A stretch of 64,000 bases of DNA from Hedera helix (Eukaryota > Streptophyta > Magnoliopsida > Apiales > Araliaceae), in assembly GCA_947179155.2 (NCBI GenBank), contig OX359282.1:10391533-10455532 (forward strand), given 5' to 3'. The translations under genes were made by a program, and so were the position numbers. The stretch's first letter is position 1; each line of letters opens with the position of its first letter. The notes beneath the pieces were generated by a model. That model was not told where the DNA came from, made no database searches, and worked only from the letters and a program-made list of their open reading frames with translations. This document shows positions 1 to 12,139 of the stretch, piece after piece.

Positions 1-226
1 GCATTTTCAGTCAAGTTGTCAATTTTCCCGATGACCTCACTAGTCAGTGCTCAATTTTAAATAATATATTACTAATATGAAATGAAAGTTAGGTTTGACC
101 AATTTTCTCCTGCGGAAAAATTTGGGGATTTCATGTCACTTTTTGGTGTATATTTGCAAAAAGTACTCTCATTTTTGACCCTTTCAAAGGGGAAAATAGG
201 TCTCTCAATATGGAAAGAGGGAGTAT
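1..226. repeat. Possible end of a Stowaway-like MITE
   Basis: The stretch ends in a GAGGGAGTA motif at about 218-226, preceded by text ending in CTCAATATGGAAA. Together these look like the terminus of a Stowaway (Tc1/mariner-derived) MITE. The other terminus is not visible and may lie left of the window, so the call rests on one end. Confidence 0.3.
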
Positions 227-830
227 GAATGAAATCAGGATGGATTGATGGAAGTAGTACTGCATTACCTTCTTAAAAGAAATCCGGTTGTAGGATGTAG
301 TGGAAGTTCAATAAATATGATATACTAAATCATGACATACATCTTTGCATGTGCGGTTAGTTTACTGCAGTATTGCCATGAATCTGATGGTAATAGTGAA
401 ATGAGGATGGTCCTGGATGGAAGGATTATTGTGTAGGTTAGGTGATTGAAATGAGGTGTTGACAAAGCTAGTATTATGGGATAAAAATAATTGGTATTAT
501 TGGTATTTGGTTTTTAGGATTTCTTGAGCTGATTGGAACATTATAAAAGGGGCAATTACCTTATGTTCGACGTTACTTTGTTTGGTTCACTCATTGTATA
601 AAGAAGTTAAGTTCAGTGCAAAATTTTTAAAGATTTTTGTACCCTTCACAACCAAATGGATCCCAAAACCTTCAACCAACCAAAATTGGACATTTTGTTT
701 ATTTTTCGGTGATTTGGTTCCCACTTTTTCATAATGGTCCTTACTACTAATACCATCCTACCCTTCCTACACTAGCTTTTCATAGTATCTCATTTTTGGG
801 TATAATTAGTAACTTATATACAATCAACTA
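227..830. other. Intron sequence, nothing recognised
   Basis: AT-rich sequence with no reading frame of note, no terminal repeats and no splice-bounded exon. It is presumably part of the intron upstream of the first visible DGS1 exon. Confidence 0.5.
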
Positions 831-3358
831 TATAATTAAAAGCACAAATTAGGTTTGGTTTCACCAATTTTTGGTTCAGCTTTCATATTCATATCACCAT
901 AAGTACTATCCAAATTTGTATCAATTAAATACGATCCAAATTTAAAAATATTTCTATCTCTAATCGGAATCGAAAAAAAGAATATCTTTTTCTTTCCTAT
1001 TCAAATTAATATAAGTACTATACGAATTTATAATAATTAAATATATACTATCTAAATTTGTAAAGTATTTAAAAGAAACTCAACCAATCTCTAATAGAAA
1101 AAGTAACTTCTAAAAGAATATATATTTTTGGTTTTACCAATTTGATTACAATTTTTTTTATCACAATTTTATGTAATTAATTAAGACAACATAACACATT
1201 ATACGACATATTACCTAAATTTATTAAAACTTGAATTTATACCAAATCACACGTTAATTGTGTTATTAATATATGTGAATATTTTTAAAACATAATAACT
1301 ATAAAATTAGTTGAAAAATTATAATGAATTCTAATTGTCATAACTAAATTAAAACTTATTAGAGCTTGAGTTTCATACTTCTATTCGGATTAGAATTTTA
1401 AGAAAATTTTCTCAATATAAATGCTAATAAAGAATTCCATTACAAACTTAAATAAAATTAAAATAATTATTTTCTAATAATCATAACTAAACAAATATAC
1501 ACTTCATTCAAATGTTTAGCTTACTAATTGATCGAAGTAATCTATAATATAATTCAATATTTATTTTTTTAAATATATATTTAATAATCTAATAACTACA
1601 ATTATCTTCTCAAAATTCTAATTAATATTTATCTATTTAATAATATAATAAACCATCATCCATACCGCCCGTGCTTTGCACGGGGTTGATGAGCTTGTAT
1701 AATTAAAAGTACAAACTTGGTTTCACAAATTTTTGGTTCAACTATTTATTTCCTATTTAAATTAGTATAAGTACTATCTAAATTTGAAACAATTAAATAA
1801 TATCCTATTTTGTAAAAAGTTAAAAAGGAAACATATCTTGTTAGAAAAAAAGAAAGTGTCTTTTGTTTTTCTATCTCTAATAGGAAAAAGAACTTCAAAA
1901 ATATTTTTTATTTTTGTAACTACGAATTTTAACAAATATTATGTAGGATAATTTTATTATTATAACTTTATTAAGATATCAATTTTTTTTAACTAATCAC
2001 GTGATTTAATTATATTAATATTAGTCATGAATTTTATTATTAAATTAATGTTCGAATTTTATTATTAAATTAATGTTCTAGCTAAATTAAATTTATTAAA
2101 AACTTAAAATTTTATCAAATCACATGATTAATTGTATTCATAATATATTTGAATTTTAATCATAATTGTACATTAGTTAAAAAATTTAGTGAATTCATTA
2201 ATTGTCATAACTAAATTAAAATTTATTAAAGCTTAAGTTTTATTAATCCTATTTGGATTAGAATTTCAAGCAAAATTATGTCAATATAAACACTAATATA
2301 AGAATTCCATTACAAGCTTAAATAAAATTAAAATAATTATTTTCTCATAATCATAACTAAATAAATGAACAATTTATTATTTAAATAAATATTTAATACT
2401 TTAATAGCCATAATTATCTTATCAAAATTTTAATTAAATATTTATTGAACATTTAATTAATTATTTTAATAAACATAATAAATCATTATCCATGATGCCT
2501 CGTGCTTCGCACGAGATTGATGAACTTATATAATTAAAAGCACAAACTTGGTTTTCCAATTTTTTTGTTCTGCCTTTTCTTTTCTATTCAAATTAGTATA
2601 AGTATTATCTAAATTTGAAAAAATTAAATACTTTCCAAATTAGTAAAGAATTAAAAAAAAAAAAAACCTTTACCTATTAGGAAAAAGGAAAGTGTCGTTT
2701 ATTTTTATATCTCTAATAGGAAAAATGATCTTTTATTTTTATTCTTTTATCTATCAATTTTATTATAAGTTTTTTCTATCACAATTTTATCTAATAAGAT
2801 AATATATCTTAACAAATTTTATGTTGGATAATTTTATTAAGATATCAAAAAATCTCTTAATAAATCATGCGATTTGATTATATTAGTATTAGTCGTGAAT
2901 TTTATTATTAAATTAATATTCTAAATAAATTAAATTTGTCAAAATTTAATTTTATCAAATCACATGATTAATTGTATTAATAATAAATCTAAATTTTAGT
3001 GATAGCTGTAAATTAGTTAAAAAACTATAGTGAATTTATTACTAACTAATTGTCATAACTAAATTAAATTTATTAAACCTTAAGTTTCATAATTCTATTT
3101 GGATTAGAATTTCGAAATATTCATCCAATCTAAATAAAATTAAAGTAATTACTTTCTCATAATTATTACTGAATAAATCTTCATTCTATTCAAAATGTCT
3201 ACCTTAATAACTGATTGAAGAAACTTATAATATATAATTCAACAATTTATTAATTAGATAAATATTTAATACTTTAATATCTACCATTATCTTTTCAAAA
3301 TTTTAATTAAATATTTATCCTACATTTAATTAATTATCATATAAACCATTATCCATGC
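831..3358. repeat. Three diverged tandem copies of a ~830-870 bp AT-rich repeat with a hairpin
   Basis: The phrase TATAATTAAAAG(C/T)ACAAA followed by a TTTTTGGTTC-like stretch recurs at about 831, 1699 and 2530, giving three tandem units. The junctions after units 1 and 2 carry a 7-bp stem, 3-nt loop hairpin: CCCGTGC-ttt-GCACGGG at 1668-1684 and CTCGTGC-ttc-GCACGAG at 2499-2515. The third unit ends near 3358 at CATTATCCATG with the hairpin lost. A GC-rich hairpin near an AT-rich 3' end recalls Helitron 3' termini, but no CTRR terminus follows closely, so the family is unassigned. There is no coding capacity. Confidence 0.7.
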
Positions 3359-3503
3359 TGTTAGTACAATAAGTGACACATGTTACTTATTTAAAAATGT
3401 GAATTATTATAGGATCACATCTATTACGCCTCCAACACAACACACTCTTGGCATACTATCTTCCAGCTATACCTTAATCCTTTCCTCCATATTTTTGTCT
3501 ATA

Positions 3504-3506
<3 letters not shown>

Positions 3507-3578
<72 letters not shown>
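3507..3578. repeat. (AT)n microsatellite
   Basis: Uninterrupted AT dinucleotide run of about 72 bp. The apparent Ile/Tyr-repeat reading frame through it is a composition artefact. Confidence 0.97.
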
Positions 3579-3581
<3 letters not shown>

Positions 3582-3860
3582 TCCTCTAGCTTAATAAAAT
3601 ATAACTTATCACAGAGCAATAGTCCTTAATTGAATATGCATATTTTTAAAGTTCTTTTTCCTGAGAGGACTTCACATCTGTTTCTCATGTATTATCTTCC
3701 ATTTATATTAACATATTCGTCTATTAGCTAAAAAAAATATAATTATCAGAATGCATGCTTTCACCTAAGGAGATTGTAAGTACGCTTTGAAACTTGAGCT
3801 TTCTTAACTCCGAACTCCAAAGCAAGAGCTTCTTTAAATTTTGAAGGTCATGATCTGCAG
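3579..3860 (+). other. DGS1: 3' end of upstream intron with acceptor site
   Basis: Non-coding lead-in to the first visible exon. The last bases, GATCTGCAG, form a 3' splice site at 3859-3860. The exon reading frame meets a TAA at 3835-3837, so the coding segment cannot begin upstream of that. Confidence 0.6.
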
Positions 3861-3975
3861 GAATATGTCTGAAGGTTCTAGAGTCTTTGATGTTTTGGAG
3901 GACATTTTGGAGCACATCTTCCTAAACTTACATAGCGTCCAGAAGAACTTACAATTTTGGGAATCAAGAGCAGAG
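3861..3975 (+). CDS. DGS1: DGS1/NCA2-family protein, exon A (first visible)
   Basis: Codes for 38 residues including FDVLEDILEHIFLNLH and QKNLQFWESRAE. I recognise this as the conserved region after the N-terminal leader in plant DGS1 (DGD1 suppressor 1), related to yeast NCA2. In Arabidopsis DGS1 is a mitochondrial outer-membrane protein linked to galactolipid traffic and the MIC60-containing lipid-transfer complex. The acceptor is CTGCAG at 3855-3860; one G completes a codon begun in an exon left of the window (phase 2 on entry). The donor is GAG|GTCAGT at 3976, leaving phase 0. The N-terminal start and leader are not in the window. No stop or frameshift is visible. Confidence 0.9.
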
Positions 3976-4091
3976 GTCAGTAAACCAGGTCTCCCTGCAG
4001 AAAATGATTTCATTGAATTACAAAATGTAGAGATGTTCTCCACAATTTGTGGATATTAAGATTTTCTGTTTTCTTCATTATTTCATCTCAG

Positions 4092-4295
4092 GGATCAAGT
4101 GCTCAGAAAGTGTATTTCATGATTTTTGAGAGAGGGCCATGGGCATTTATTGATGGCACAATTCAGTTGTTACGTGATTGTGTTCAAGAGGGTTCTGGCA
4201 TGCAAAATCTCTGCAGTTCTGCTTCTACTCATATATATGAAAGGATAAATATCTTAAGAAGCTTAAGATACTCCTTGGCTACATTTTTGGCACAG
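4092..4295 (+). CDS. DGS1: DGS1/NCA2-family protein, exon B
   Basis: 68 codons in phase 0, including QKVYFMIFERGPWAF and SLRYSLATFLAQ, which are hallmark DGS1 stretches. The acceptor is TCTCAG|GGA and the donor is CAG|GTGTGT. The intron before it is only 116 bp, in contrast to the huge introns downstream. In the family this part belongs to the soluble, helical N-terminal half. The exon continues directly from ...SRAE of the previous exon, so the joined frame stays open. Confidence 0.93.
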
Positions 4296-5204
4296 GTGTG
4301 TCTGTTAGTTGTTACTTAGTGTAGGTAGCAATTAAGTTGCACTAGTCTTTGATCCTGCATTTGAGATTTTCTTGGTTGCTGCTAAATTATTCGGTCATTA
4401 AGTCCCTAAAATTTTCATGGCGAATTTTAGTTTAATTGGATATGCATCTTCACAACATGTTATGCAAACTAAAGGTAAAATTTGAGTTCGAAGTTTTAGA
4501 CGGAAATAAAAGAAGCTCTTGCTGTTAAGAATTGATGTGGGGAATTACAAAGCTTCCTAACTTTGTTTTGTAAACACAACATTTTTAGTGTCAAATTTAG
4601 AAAATGTTTGGTCACTATAAATATCTAATGCCACATTGCTCTTTCTTTAAAGTTAAAAACTTAAATGGTTATAATTAGTAAATTTTGCCAGAGCACATTT
4701 TATTTTGAGTCTTCTGGTAGATTGCATATTTATCTATTATTTTTGAATGAAATGATATTCATGACGAATATGTTTATCATTTATTAGTTATCAGCCTAAG
4801 TGCTTCAATGGTCATGCCAAATCAGTAAATCATGTTTTATTTGATAACAGTTGCAATACTTCCCAACATTAAGAGAGATTCGGAATTTATGATTTCCAAG
4901 TTTGACGATCACTTGGAACACTAGAGCAAATGCCTTTCACCTACGTCATTATATTGCCCTGGAAAATTTTCTGTTTTATAGCGTATGCATCACTTGTATA
5001 TGTTTTGGAACCAGTCATAGTGCTAAGTTAGCTTGCCAGTATTGTTTTATTAACTTGGCGTTTGAAATTAGACCTTCACTCAGTGTTGGTCCCACCTGCG
5101 CAAGATTCTGAGATCGGTAGACAAAAGTTAGATTTATTCATCTTTTACATATGCATATTTTAAGTATATAAAATGTAACTCTGAATCATTTATGGTTCAT
5201 GTAG
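4296..5204 (+). other. DGS1 intron, 909 bp
   Basis: Ordinary AT-rich intron with GTGTGT donor and TCATGTAG acceptor. I see no transposon ends, RNA gene or conserved motif in it. Confidence 0.6.
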
Positions 5205-5342
5205 GTTTATATGGAGGTTGACAGATTTGGGGAAGAATTAGTTGAAGATCCAGAAAAGTCATTGGCTTTGTTATTGGTCAATATCAATGGTTTATTTTCG
5301 AAATTAGAGTCTTCAATTGGTCATTTTCATGCACTGCGCCAG
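5205..5342 (+). CDS. DGS1: DGS1/NCA2-family protein, exon C
   Basis: 46 codons, phase 0 at both ends, reading VYMEVDRFGEELVEDPEKSL and then LFSKLESSIGHFHALRQ. The match to the family is strong: the DRFGEEL and DPEKSL blocks are diagnostic. The acceptor is ATGTAG|GTT and the donor is CAG|GTATTG. The ATG at 5211 is an internal codon, not a start. A CA dinucleotide run begins 28 bp past the donor. Confidence 0.93.
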
Positions 5343-5369
5343 GTATTGACAAAAGATCTAACATTTGTA

Positions 5370-5394
5370 TACACACACACACACACACACACAC
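5370..5394. repeat. (AC)n microsatellite
   Basis: About 25 bp of pure AC just downstream of the exon C donor site. Confidence 0.95.
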
Positions 5395-5429
5395 TCACTT
5401 AGATAGGGCTTGATATTTCTACAATTGAG

Positions 5430-5514
5430 AATGTTAGTTCCACAAGTTCCTCTCTTACATGAGAGTGGACCCCACTTACTATTCATGTGAGGAGGACATC
5501 GTGGAACTAACATT
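5430..5514. repeat. Short inverted-repeat (MITE-like) unit
   Basis: AATGTTAGTTCCAC at 5430-5443 is exactly complementary to GTGGAACTAACATT at 5501-5514, enclosing about 57 bp. It could be a tiny foldback element. No convincing target duplication was found. Confidence 0.5.
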
Positions 5515-5547
5515 TTGTTGAAATATGTAACGGACATTAAGGAGGAC

Positions 5548-5550
<3 letters not shown>

Positions 5551-5580
<30 letters not shown>

Positions 5581-5590
5581 TGTATGTATA
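5551..5590. repeat. (TATG)n microsatellite
   Basis: About nine to ten TATG units in a row between the short inverted repeat and exon D. Confidence 0.95.
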
Positions 5591-5793
5591 TATAAACATA
5601 TTTCCTTGATCTGTTATTTTTTGCTAAAAACATATTTCCTTAATGTCCCTTTTATATTCAAAATTTCTTTTGCATTGTTTTCATACTCATTTTTTAGTCT
5701 GAATAGGGTGAAACATCAAAAGAATGCACCATATCATTGGCTTTTAACATATACATTCATTTACCCATTTTCTTATGTACCACCTTTCTGCAG

Positions 5794-5955
5794 AATGATT
5801 CTTCTGTTGATGGGAGCTATTCATTCCCTCTAATGTTTGAGAAATTGCCAGAAGTTAACCAGGAAGGCTCTCAGTGGACTGGTTGTGAGATTAGAGATGC
5901 CATCAACTTGATTTATCAAAACCTACACAAGCTGGATTTGTATTTATCTTTCCTT
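5794..5955 (+). CDS. DGS1: DGS1/NCA2-family protein, exon D
   Basis: 54 codons, phase 0, containing FEKLPEVNQEGSQWT and EIRDAINLIYQNLHKLDLYL. The LPEVNQEGSQWT block is strongly conserved in plant DGS1. The acceptor has a good pyrimidine tract (CCTTTCTGCAG|AAT) and the donor is CTT|GTAAGA, close to consensus. After this exon the gene enters the first giant intron (7.6 kb). Confidence 0.93.
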
Positions 5956-6092
5956 GTAAGAGCTTTGTTTTATCCTTTTATGTTTGCTAATTCCCAGATA
6001 ACCATTATAGATCTTTGGCTCTTTACTTAAGTTCTTGTTCTTATAAATGTATCTAGAAACAAATTTAGTTGGATAATATACAAACATATATA

Positions 6093-6299
6093 TATAGGAA
6101 AAATGTATATACACAGTTGTGTAGTGCACAGTCGGCTATGACGTTTTTTGGGGCTACGGTGACGGTTCAACTATCGCCATAGCTATTTCTGGTCTATGGC
6201 GACGGTTTACGATTGAACGATCGCCGTAGCCCAAAAAAATCATAATAGCCATAGCCGACTGTGCATTACACAGTTGTGTATATACATATAGCCCTATAT
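6093..6299. mobile_element. MITE with long inverted arms (~207 bp)
   Basis: The left arm (TATAGG, then ATGTATATACACAG and GCACAGTCGGCTATG) is repeated inverted on the right, where the complement reads TATAGGGC, ATGTATATACACA and GCACAGTCGGCTATGG. The arms cover about 80 bp each with a few mismatches. The centre holds a second nested palindrome built from GCTACGG/CGCCATAGC-type words. It is flanked by TATATA on both sides, so the target site is probably TA-rich but cannot be delimited. There is no coding capacity; the superfamily is unassigned. Confidence 0.75.
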
Positions 6300-7157
6300 A
6301 TATATACACACACGTATACACACACACACACACACACACATATATATGTATATATACAAGGGAAAACTTTCTGTGCCTAATTAACCAACGCTTCCTCTCA
6401 CTTATTGGTAAACAAGAAATATGAGTAGCCATAGGACGATCCTTAGAACACGTAAACCGTGCGATCGAGGCAACAAAATCTCTCAAATTGAAGTCCCTAA
6501 TAAATATTCAATAACCTCTCATATTTGCAATAATTTTTGAACTCCTACCTTCTCCAAAGAAACTCAAAAACCCTTAGCACCATTCAGGGCTGCATAACCC
6601 AAAACCCATCAAACAGCTCATCCTAGAAAGCCTGGCCCTCCCTAGACCTATTAGGATACTGATGCATATGCACAACGAATAGGAGTCGTGAAACAAAAAG
6701 ATACAGGTTATCCTGCTCTTCTATATATTGTTATGGAACATTTCATGGTATATATAAGTCAAGACTTAAGTTGCATATCTTCGCCTTAATGTTTATTGAT
6801 TTTTATTTTTCTTGATATTAACTATTCTCCAGGAGGACCACGACTAAAAAAATGTATTAACTATCCTCGTACTAGTAACACAAGGAGTAGCTGTATTAGC
6901 AATTCAGTGTAGCTTCCTACCTATTCATTTTTATTTATCGTGAAATGGCTAAGAAATGCCCCATCAGATGCATTGAAAAGAGTTATTACAGCCTATAAAG
7001 GCTGAAAATGGGCAAGAATTTTCAGCAATATGATAACTCTGTTGTATGCCAAATAGTCTGTTTTTTCTGTCAGGAGGATAATTCTTTTCAGTCCTTTTCT
7101 GTTCAGGCCTAAAGAGTGCAGTTTAGTGCTCTATAGAGACTCTTCCCTGTGAAAATC
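6300..7157. other. DGS1 intron sequence with (CA)n run
   Basis: Contains an interrupted CA dinucleotide run at about 6305-6342. The rest is unremarkable intron sequence in which I recognise no gene or element. Confidence 0.55.
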
Positions 7158-7561
7158 AGTTATGGTTTCAGTTGACCATTGATTAGAATCAACACATTTG
7201 ACGAAGAAATTAGAGAAGAATAAGAGAGAGAAAAGAACTCAGAAGAGTAGGGAGGAAGAAGAGTAGGGGAGGAAGAACTGGAGAAAGGATAGAGATAGAG
7301 ATAAAGAGGAACAAAAATATGATTAATCGAAAGAAGTTTCAAATACATTCATCATAACATTCTTAGCTTAGAGAGCTCCCCCATATAACCAACTAATAAC
7401 AATAGATAACTACGTACTACCCCTACTAGATAAATATTATTATCCTTATTCAACTTACAACTAGATAGTTACTATCCTTATCTATTGACAACAACCAAAG
7501 AAGAGACAATTAATATTTTATTAACAAACAGATAACTACTATCACTAGCGAGATCAAGACA
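7158..7561 (-). repeat. 3' LTR of the 7158-12558 element
   Basis: 404 bp, same length as the partner at 12155-12558 and visibly homologous throughout. On the minus strand it is preceded by a short purine-rich stretch (AGTAGGGA), a weak polypurine tract. Its outer terminus is mutated (AACT instead of AACA). Confidence 0.88.
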
Positions 7562-8262
7562 ATCCCTACTGGTTAAAACAGACCATTTTCTCTCGGCTGT
7601 AACCAATGCTTCCCATGTAGACCACCAGAGTAAAAAACGAAGCATAAGAACTTGTTCAATGGAATCTTTTCATAGCGTGACCTCCTAAGAGGCTCAACTT
7701 CAACTAGGAAGGCTATTTCCCATAACACATGGAAAATTCTGCCCTTGTATAAGGACATACATCTTGAAGGCTATATTTAACTGTTGAGAATCATATTTGA
7801 TGAGGCGAAATTGTTGAAGCCATTGATCCCAAGAACTGCGTCATATTTTCTTGCAAGGAAGTACTCTTAGTTCAGCCTCAAAACTCTTACTTGTTCACCT
7901 TCCATTTAAGTTTTTTGCACTTGGCTTTGCTCAAAAGTGCTGTCATTGCCACAAAAAAACTCATTTCATTTTATAGGCTCTTGCATACAGTCTAGTCTTG
8001 CAACAACCTTAAGCTCCTTGTCATAGCCAACGACTTTTGCGTCTTCGTATTTTCTAGCAAAACATTAGAATATATTTCTATAGCAGCCTTTTCTTCTTGC
8101 ATTAAGACCTATATTGTTCTGGATACTCATCATAAATAGTCTGTCCCTCATAAGTTTCCTCCTCTAGCTCCTCTTCCTCTGGATATTCATCATAGATCAC
8201 ACTTTTCTACTTCGAAGTGAGGAACAAAGTTCAAGTGACTAAATTCATGATGCAGGACAAGG
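7562..8262 (-). pseudogene. Gypsy gag/protease and chromodomain-like remnants
   Basis: Minus-strand text includes an acidic run (YPEEEELEEE) repeated as DEYPE, then a KYDAVLGI motif typical of the protease-to-RT linker of Ty3/gypsy polyproteins. Close to the left LTR, words such as STWEAL fit the chromodomain end of a chromovirus. Reverse transcriptase, RNase H and most of integrase are absent, so this is an internally deleted copy. The frames are broken by several stops. Assignment is by motif memory only. Confidence 0.5.
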
Positions 8263-9981
8263 TGGAAAAAAGGAATAAAATACCTATTCCCATAGAGAAT
8301 CGGTAAAGTAACACACAAATGCACAAAACTTTAATCTCAAATCAATTTATATTCTATAATCTGAAAAATAATGAGGTATTACAGTGCTTAAATAGAAAAT
8401 TCAATACTTGGGTATTAAGTAAAAATCCTAATTTGAAAAGGAATCAATCTCCTAACTAAAATCTACTATTATAATAAAACTCTCCTAATTAAAATTTACT
8501 ATTATAATAAAACTATCATAATTAAAATCTACTACTATAATACTAGAATATCCTAATTACATTAATAATCCAATATTTGTTCATAAATAACAATACAAAA
8601 TTAATACTAAATTTCTTTATTTTCTTCTTCCTTTCTGTGTCATTCTACTCGCCTTTGAAAAAAATTTCTTCTCGAGTTTTGAAATATCGAAGAATAATAA
8701 ACCATAGTTCAGGAGATACATTCCAACAAAACATATACGTTCCAACAAAAGATGCGCATCCCATGTTTTTTAAGCACAAATTTTGGAAATAGCATCAACA
8801 CAAGCAAGAAACTAGATGCAGCTTTGAACTCAAATACAGAAGTTGGTAAAAGAAAGTCAACGTGTTCTACCTCAATTGTGTCTTTTGTGTTCAGCTTCTT
8901 GGTCAGTATGGTTCACCTCTTGCACTGCACTTCCTTTAATGTAAACCACATTTGAATCTTCAATTAATACAAACATCTTTTACTTCAGTCACTTTAAGAT
9001 CCTCACGAGTCTCAACATGTCGAGGTTCTTGTTCTTAAAATGTCTCACCGATGCCTTGTATTTTATTTGTAGGATCCAACAACATAGTTTTAACATTTGT
9101 GTTGATTCCTTGATCACATGTTGGAATTGCGGTGATGAATTTTGAAATATTTGTCTGATTTGCTAATAACTGGTACAGTATATCTATTTTCTCTTTTTTT
9201 TACAGGGACTAAACTGAAAACTATTAAATCTTCAGGGGTTGAAATATAGAAAGATGAAAGTACAGGGATTACTATGTAAAAGTTGAAAGTTTGGTGGTAC
9301 TTTGAAAATTTTAAAAATTTCAAGGACTAAATTAGAAAACTGTGGAAACTATAGGGTACCAAAACGTAAATTTCCACCATATTACTATAAGAGTGACGAT
9401 ACTTTAGTAGGATTTTTTTTTTCTTTCAATTTTGGGATAAGTTTGAGATGACATTCTTACCTAGGATATTGGCGTCGATTCTTTACTAAACTTTGACAAT
9501 TGATGGAGGCCAAAAAATTAGGGTAGGAAGAATTGGTTAAAATCAAAAGATATTGGGAATTTTGGCTTTTAATACCAAAATGATGTACGGCAAAGTGAAA
9601 AGAAGGAATAAAATACCTATTCTTGTAGAGAATCAGTAAATAAACGCACACATGCTGAAAGCTTTAATCTTAAATCAATTCATATTTCATAATATGAAAA
9701 ATAATGAGGTATTACAATGCTTAAATAGAAAACCCAACACTTGGGATTAAATTAAAATCCTAATTTAAAAAGGAAACAATCTCTTAACTAAAATATACTA
9801 TTATAATAAAACACTCATAATTAAAATTTACTACTATAATAAAACTCTCCTAATTAAAATCTACTATTATAATACTAAAATATCCTACTAAATAATTACA
9901 TTAATAATCCAATATTTATTTCTAAATAACAGTACAAAAGTAATAATAAATTTTTTTATTTTCTTCTTCCTTTCCTCATCA
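8263..9981. mobile_element. Nested element with ~380-bp direct terminal repeats
   Basis: 8263-8642 (380 bp) and 9596-9981 (386 bp) are homologous, share GGAATAAAATACCTATTC near one end and TTCTTCTTCCTTTC near the other, and have TG...CA ends. The interior is only about 950 bp with no recognisable protein, so it would be a non-autonomous LTR element. On the minus strand a TATA-like CTATTTAAGC lies mid-LTR. No matching target duplication was found at these ends, so the boundaries may be a few bases off. Confidence 0.6.
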
Positions 9982-10313
9982 GTTCATCGTCCCTACTCCT
10001 GTTTCCAATTTGAACTCGAGGCCTCCTATTTCTTTATTGTTCAGCATGAGTTAGATTTCTGATAATACGAGAAATTTTCATGTGTTTTTTTTTTTTTTTT
10101 TTTGTCTCACTTCCCCCTTATTTTCATAGGCATAACAATGTACAATTGCTCTAGTTTGTCCTCACTACTAAGCATTTTCTTATTGGAGAATTGTCTGAAT
10201 TTGACAAGTTCCTCTTACATCAATTGATTGTGATATCTAATCGTTCCTGCCATATTATATCAGACAATGTACGAATGCTTGAATCAAGTACTAGCCAACT
10301 AGGACAAGTAAAT

Positions 10314-11680
10314 TGTTGCCTAATTTCTTACTTAGCAATTTTCACGCAAGCAAATTACTAATATTCAGCAAGCAAGGTATCATGAGGAATTAAATTAACA
10401 ACTACCAATTACTAATTTTAAATCAAAATAATCATATTTAAACTAATGATTAAAAGTGCAAAATTGAAATTAACTAATTAAAATTAACTGCTAAAATTAC
10501 TAAATGAGAATTAAACTTCAGATTAAAACAGCTTAAGATTACAGCTTCCCCTAATGTTTCATGTAAACCTCTTCACTCCCTTTTCAATTAATTAATTAAA
10601 TTGAATCGCTAACCGAAAATTATTTATAGTATTTATACGCCTCTTCCGATAGTCATATAAACAAATTCTTCTAAATCTGACCTTAAGATAACAGAACTAG
10701 AGAGGAACACCCTAATTAATTAAATCACTATATATTCTTATGTGAAATATGTTCAGAATTTTAAGCTCAGATTCTCTCTAAGGTTACAAAAGATATATAG
10801 GTATATTCTTATCCTATATATTAATCATATCTCCATCACATGCAGAGTATATGAATAGTTTTATCCTACCCAGATCTAAACCTATACTCCATCTTCCAAT
10901 TTTGCACAGATTATCACGGTATTTATTGGCCAGGTAATTAAACTTTAAGCACAAGATATGATAAACGATTCAATATAACCAATAATAACTAAAAAGGGAG
11001 CAAATCAATTTAAACTACGCAATAGGTTCTATTGTAATTTTAAAAGAAAATTTAGTTCATAACTGAATTAAAAGTCATCATCCACAAATAATTCAACATT
11101 TTGAAATTGCAAAATTAAAAAGTAAAGAAGAGAAATAAAAATTATTTTGACACAATCTTCAATTTCCCACTTTTCCATCAATCTTGCTCTTCCTTCTTGT
11201 TGATTAATCTGCTTCAGGCCTCCAATCTTCTATTCAATCCTTCTCTTAGCAAAAAGTGCCTCTAATTAGGTTACAATCAAAGTATTTACAGCCCTCCTAA
11301 GATAACTTAAATATCCAAGTAATCCTATTCCTACTCCCAATCAAATTCCTGCATAATTCCGCCCCATCTTGGCACGTTTCCTGGCCGTGTCGCTACAAAG
11401 TCTAATAGCGGCGCCCCCGCACCATTCCTCCAGAATGTTGCAACTGGCGCCCCGTGCTGTTTCCAATACAATTCCGGGCGCAGCCGCGCCACAGCTACAA
11501 AATTACTATTTTGCCTACCTTTCCTTGGTCTTTTTGCTCCAAATTGTCCATTTTGTCCCTTCTTCAGCTTCCTCCTACAAAATAATAACAAAACAAATAA
11601 AAAGAACCACAAAATACTCAAAGACAACAATATTCAAGACTAAAAAATACCCGATTTGTATGTATTAAACCCACTCATCA
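10314..11680 (-). mobile_element. Solo LTR, ~1.37 kb, probable
   Basis: Starts TGTTGCCTAATTT and ends CACTCATCA, with near-matching 5-bp flanks TAAAT (10309-10313) and TACAT (11681-11685). It shares its start and a GC-rich block near the far end (here 11330-11560) with the LTR at 29770-31331, and its AT-rich body with 62495 onwards. The orientation is inferred from the family member at 36954, where a primer-binding site sits left of the LTR. Reading frames in the GC-rich block are not genes. Confidence 0.6.
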
Positions 11681-12139
11681 TACATTATCCAAAGTTCAGT
11701 AACACTAGTTGACTGGATACGAAGTAATTGAGCTTGGCTTAATATGCAAGTAACATTTTACTTCAAAATACTCAATCAAGTATGAAGAGAGGAATGTAAC
11801 TAAGATCTTCTCATTGATTTACTAATTTAGGTGTAGAATGATTATATTTTATTGAATTCAGCAAGATAAGGTTTGAACAGTATATAAAAATAAAATCAAG
11901 ATGAAATTTCAGATGAAAAAAATTAAAGCTTTCACTTTTACATTTCAGTGAGCAGTGGTGGATAACAAGAATAGCGGAATAGAAATAACAATTTACGAGA
12001 TTAAAGAGAAAAAATAGAAGAAGAGATGAGGAGTATGAGAATGATTGAAGAAGAGTTTTTACCTAAACTTAGAGTAGAGAGTCAGAATTTCCAGAGAATA
12101 GAAGAATAATAAGAGCTCTAGCTAATGGAGCCAAGAAAG

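Noticed and set aside
3399..3629. 76-residue ORF with Ile-Tyr repeats
   Set aside because: It is translation of the (AT)n microsatellite.
5211..5402. Separate small gene starting at the ATG at 5211
   Set aside because: The ATG is an internal codon of DGS1 exon C; the C-terminal His-Thr repeat is intronic (AC)n.
5551..5590. Regular short repeats considered as CRISPR-like
   Set aside because: Simple TATG microsatellite without spacers, in a plant intron.
11331..11668. Overlapping ORFs on both strands in GC-rich DNA
   Set aside because: Same GC-rich block of a related LTR; no protein family.
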